From JAJYTL01 sp046705265 (GTDB lineage: Bacteria; Pseudomonadota; Alphaproteobacteria; Ferrovibrionales; Ferrovibrionaceae): DNA of 10,195 bases. Under the pieces are notes generated by a model. That model made no database searches and was not told the origin of the DNA. It saw only the letters and a program-made list of their open reading frames with translations. This document shows, piece by piece, positions 6,929 through 10,195 of the stretch. The stretch lies in assembly GCA_046705265.1 (NCBI GenBank), contig JBJKQL010000005.1, positions 1-10,195 of the forward strand. Direction: 5' to 3'. Each line of letters opens with the position of its first letter. Position 1 is the stretch's first letter. Position numbers and translations under genes: made by a program.

Positions 6929-7227
6929 TTTACGACCGGTACCAATGGCAAACGGTAACAGGCGGCGGCGCACGCCTGGCCGCCTCGTTCGCCTCCGATT
7001 CTTTCGCGCAATGGTTAACAGAAGGTCAAGCGGCGGCGAGAGTTTAGCGCGAGGTCGGGGATCGGCCGGCGGGCGCCCGGTCCAGCTTTTGCCAGCAGGC
7101 GTCGGCAGTCAGGTCACCGCGCCAGCAAGGTCGTGTATCCGGGGTTCGGCCGAGAACGTCGATTTTTCGGCTCGTGGCCCCTGGCGGCCTGCCAAAACCG
7201 TGATCAGCCATGCTATAAGCCTTCGCC
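6929..7227. other. Divergent intergenic region between transglycosylase and lepA
   Basis: Both flanking genes are transcribed outward from these 299 bp. On the minus strand it carries TTAACCAT (7011-7018) and a GATTC site (6997-7001). Close to lepA is a TATAAG hexamer (7214-7219). Other open frames here have no support. Confidence 0.5.
7011..7018 (-). promoter_or_regulatory. Possible CtrA half-site TTAACCAT
   Basis: The minus strand reads TTAACCAT, an octamer reported as a half-site for the alphaproteobacterial cell-cycle regulator CtrA. It lies 83 bases upstream of the transglycosylase start, and a GANTC site (GATTC, 6997-7001), the target of the CcrM methylase, lies between. An exact octamer can occur by chance in 10 kb, so this is only suggestive. 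Confidence 0.25.
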
Positions 7228-9030
<1,803 letters not shown>

Positions 9031-9057
9031 CCTGCCGCAAGGGCCGGGGGCAGGGTC

Positions 9058-9378
9058 CTATTTGCGGTTGAACCAGGGCCGGCGACGGTTGCGCGCGCGA
9101 CAAAGAGCAAGGAGAACGATGCCGACCGCCGCGGCGACGAGAAAGACCGGAAGGCGGAGAATGGCGACGATGACAGGGTCCCAGAGCGGCGGCCAGATAT
9201 GACGCTGGATCGCGGCTTGGGCGAGGCCAAGGGTTGCGGGACTTACGCGATACCAGACGGCGCCGAGCGGCGTGAACCGCGGATAGCCGATGCTGAGAGA
9301 ATTGACGCCATCGGCGCCGATCGCGACGATCGCAAGCGCGACGCAAAGCCACCCAATCCCGCGGCAGAGCTTTCTCAC
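9058..9378 (-). CDS. Small two-helix inner membrane protein, unknown function
   Basis: The product is 106 residues, starting at GTG 9378. The start is chosen because AGGGAAGA lies just upstream, and a longer reading of the frame would run back through the tRNA gene. Two hydrophobic segments are evident: residues 8-22 (IGWLCVALAIVAIGA) and about 69-93 (VIVAILRLPVFLVAAAVGIV...), followed by a strongly basic tail RARNRRRPWFNRK that should stay in the cytoplasm. The loop between contains YPRFTPLGAVWYRVSPATLG, which looks conserved rather than random. I do not recognise a named family. The gene converges on lepA, with only 27 bp between the stops. Confidence 0.72.
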   Translation of the reverse strand: MRKLCRGIGWLCVALAIVAIGADGVNSLSIGYPRFTPLGAVWYRVSPATLGLAQAAIQRHIWPPLWDPVIVAILRLPVFLVAAAVGIVLLALCRARNRRRPWFNRK

Positions 9379-9514
9379 CGTCTTCCCTTTTTCCGCCGCC
9401 CCCCATCGGGAGATTAACCTCTTGGACCTTATCTGCAAACGCCAATTGGCGAGACAGTTGAAATCGCCGCAACCGACCTTATAGTCGCGCTCTGCAGCCG
9501 ACGATGCCGTCTCT

Positions 9515-9604
9515 GGAGGGGTGGCCGAGTGGTTTAAGGCGCACGCCTGGAAAGCGTGTTCACGGGGAACCGTGTCGTGGGTTCGAATCCCATCCCCTCC
9601 GCCA
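9515..9604 (+). tRNA. tRNA-Ser (GGA anticodon)
   Basis: The acceptor arm GGAGGGG (9515-9521) pairs fully with CCCCTCC (9594-9600), followed by discriminator G and encoded CCA. The anticodon stem CACGC/GCGTG holds loop CTGGAAA with anticodon GGA at 9549-9551, which reads UCC and UCU serine codons. The long variable arm CACGG-GGAA-CCGTG (9561-9574) is the class II hallmark of tRNA-Ser. The T arm carries TTCGAAT. No clear terminator follows. Confidence 0.98.
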
Positions 9605-9821
9605 CGAATATTAAGTAAGCTATTGTTTATTATCACGTTTTCCATGATGCTCTGAGTAGTGGCCTACACCTTGGCCGACACTTAGGCTTTCGAGTTGCCG
9701 CCGTCGCCCAGCCCGTCGCTGCGGTGGGAGCTTTTGCCTTCGTGGCCGTTCTCGCGCGGGAAACCTGTTATTGTCCGAAATGGAACTAATAGGCCGCACG
9801 CGTCATCGAAAAGGAGGAATT
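9605..9821. other. Region downstream of the tRNA, no supported gene
   Basis: The first 60 bases are noticeably AT-richer than their surroundings. An open frame ending at about 9788 would encode a hydrophobic stretch (RVAAVAQPVAAVGAFAFVAV) but has no credible start. No copy of the tRNA 3' end is visible elsewhere in the window. Confidence 0.4.
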
Positions 9822-9827
9822 GTGGCC

Positions 9828-10049
9828 ATGCAAATTTCATACGATACCGATACGTTTACTTCCACAGTCGGGCGCGCTCTTGAGGGTGCCGGTCGCGTCA
9901 TCGTCAAAACCGTGAACGGAGATGAATTCGAGGTATACGAGCCGATCGCGCTAGGTGGCGAATATCTATCCTTCTCTGAAGATTCCAGCAAAAAAACTAC
10001 CGTTATAGTGCCGATACGCGCCATAGCATCATTTCGTTTTCCAAGATGA
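9828..10049 (+). CDS. Small protein of unknown function, predicted all-beta
   Basis: The product has 73 residues from ATG 9828, or 75 from an in-frame GTG at 9822. The ribosome binding site AAGGAGG (9811-9817) is the strongest in the window; it lies 4 bases from GTG and 10 from ATG, so either start is possible. The sequence is soluble and alternates hydrophobic and polar residues (RVIVKTVNGDEFEVYEP, EYLSFSED, TTVIVPIRAIASFRF), suggesting a small five-strand beta barrel of SH3 or Sm-like shape. That fold is an inference from pattern only, and no family is recognised. The next 146 bases to the window end contain nothing I can support. Confidence 0.6.
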   Translation: MQISYDTDTFTSTVGRALEGAGRVIVKTVNGDEFEVYEPIALGGEYLSFSEDSSKKTTVIVPIRAIASFRFPR

Positions 10050-10195
10050 AACTTGGCCAATGACACAGCAAAATCAGGACGACAGCGGCGGACACTAGCA
10101 AATGCCTCTATCGAACTACGCGCTAGATAACTTTGTTGCACCTAAATTTTCGGAACTAACGAAGTGCGGAGCGCAACCGCTACCAGAGACAGGGG
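10050..10195. other. Right edge, nothing recognised
   Basis: There is no credible start with a ribosome binding site and no hairpin worth listing. A gene could begin just beyond the window. Confidence 0.4.

Noticed and set aside
9031..9056. GC-rich arms CCTGCC and GGCAGG after lepA as a terminator
   Set aside because: The loop would be 12 bases and no T-run follows; pairing inside GC-rich DNA is easily accidental.
9379..9645. Upstream extension of the minus-strand frame (to 195 residues) through the tRNA
   Set aside because: This part is the antisense of tRNA-Ser; a GTG at 9378 with AGGGAAGA just upstream gives a sensible membrane protein start instead.
10110..10172. Possible third copy of the 86-nt repeat near AAATTTTCGG...GGAGCGCA
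   Set aside because: Only short A/T runs and GAGCGCA agree; gaps are needed and the conserved left half is absent.

Overview
The window is high-GC DNA and, judged by its protein families, most probably comes from an alphaproteobacterium of the Hyphomicrobiales (rhizobial or methylotroph relatives). The evidence is the LepA sequence, an AHSA1/DUF1801 gene pair of a type common there, and an exact 8-mer of the CtrA half-site type. The genus is an inference.

Left part (1-4338) is accessory DNA. A complete IS30-family element (83-1301) has an intact DD(33)E transposase, imperfect 24-bp terminal repeats and a 2-bp GC duplication. It sits immediately upstream of the C-terminal helicase domain of a large SF2 helicase; the family resembles the helicases fused to archaeo-eukaryotic primases that are annotated as 'TOTE conflict system' proteins. 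The N-terminal part of that protein is absent from the window. Its stop codon directly abuts the start of a complete SNF2-type ATPase carrying an N-terminal SWIM zinc finger. The two look like a former operon for a DNA-directed conflict or repair system that the insertion has broken. This pair is the best candidate here for an interesting system.

Middle part (4339-5965) holds a 5'-truncated AHSA1/SRPBCC gene and a complete DUF1801 gene. They lie between two diverged, same-orientation copies of an 86-nt intergenic element that aligns without gaps (61 of 86 identical by hand count) and shows no codon periodicity in its mismatches. The first gap also has a perfect 8-bp stem with a GAAA loop.

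Right part (5966-9604) looks like core chromosome. It contains a soluble-looking lytic transglycosylase domain protein on the minus strand, divergent lepA (translation factor EF4) on the plus strand, a small two-helix membrane protein convergent to lepA, and tRNA-Ser(GGA) with an encoded CCA end. Beyond the tRNA (9605-10195) is a low-density stretch with one small gene of unknown function behind a very strong ribosome binding site.
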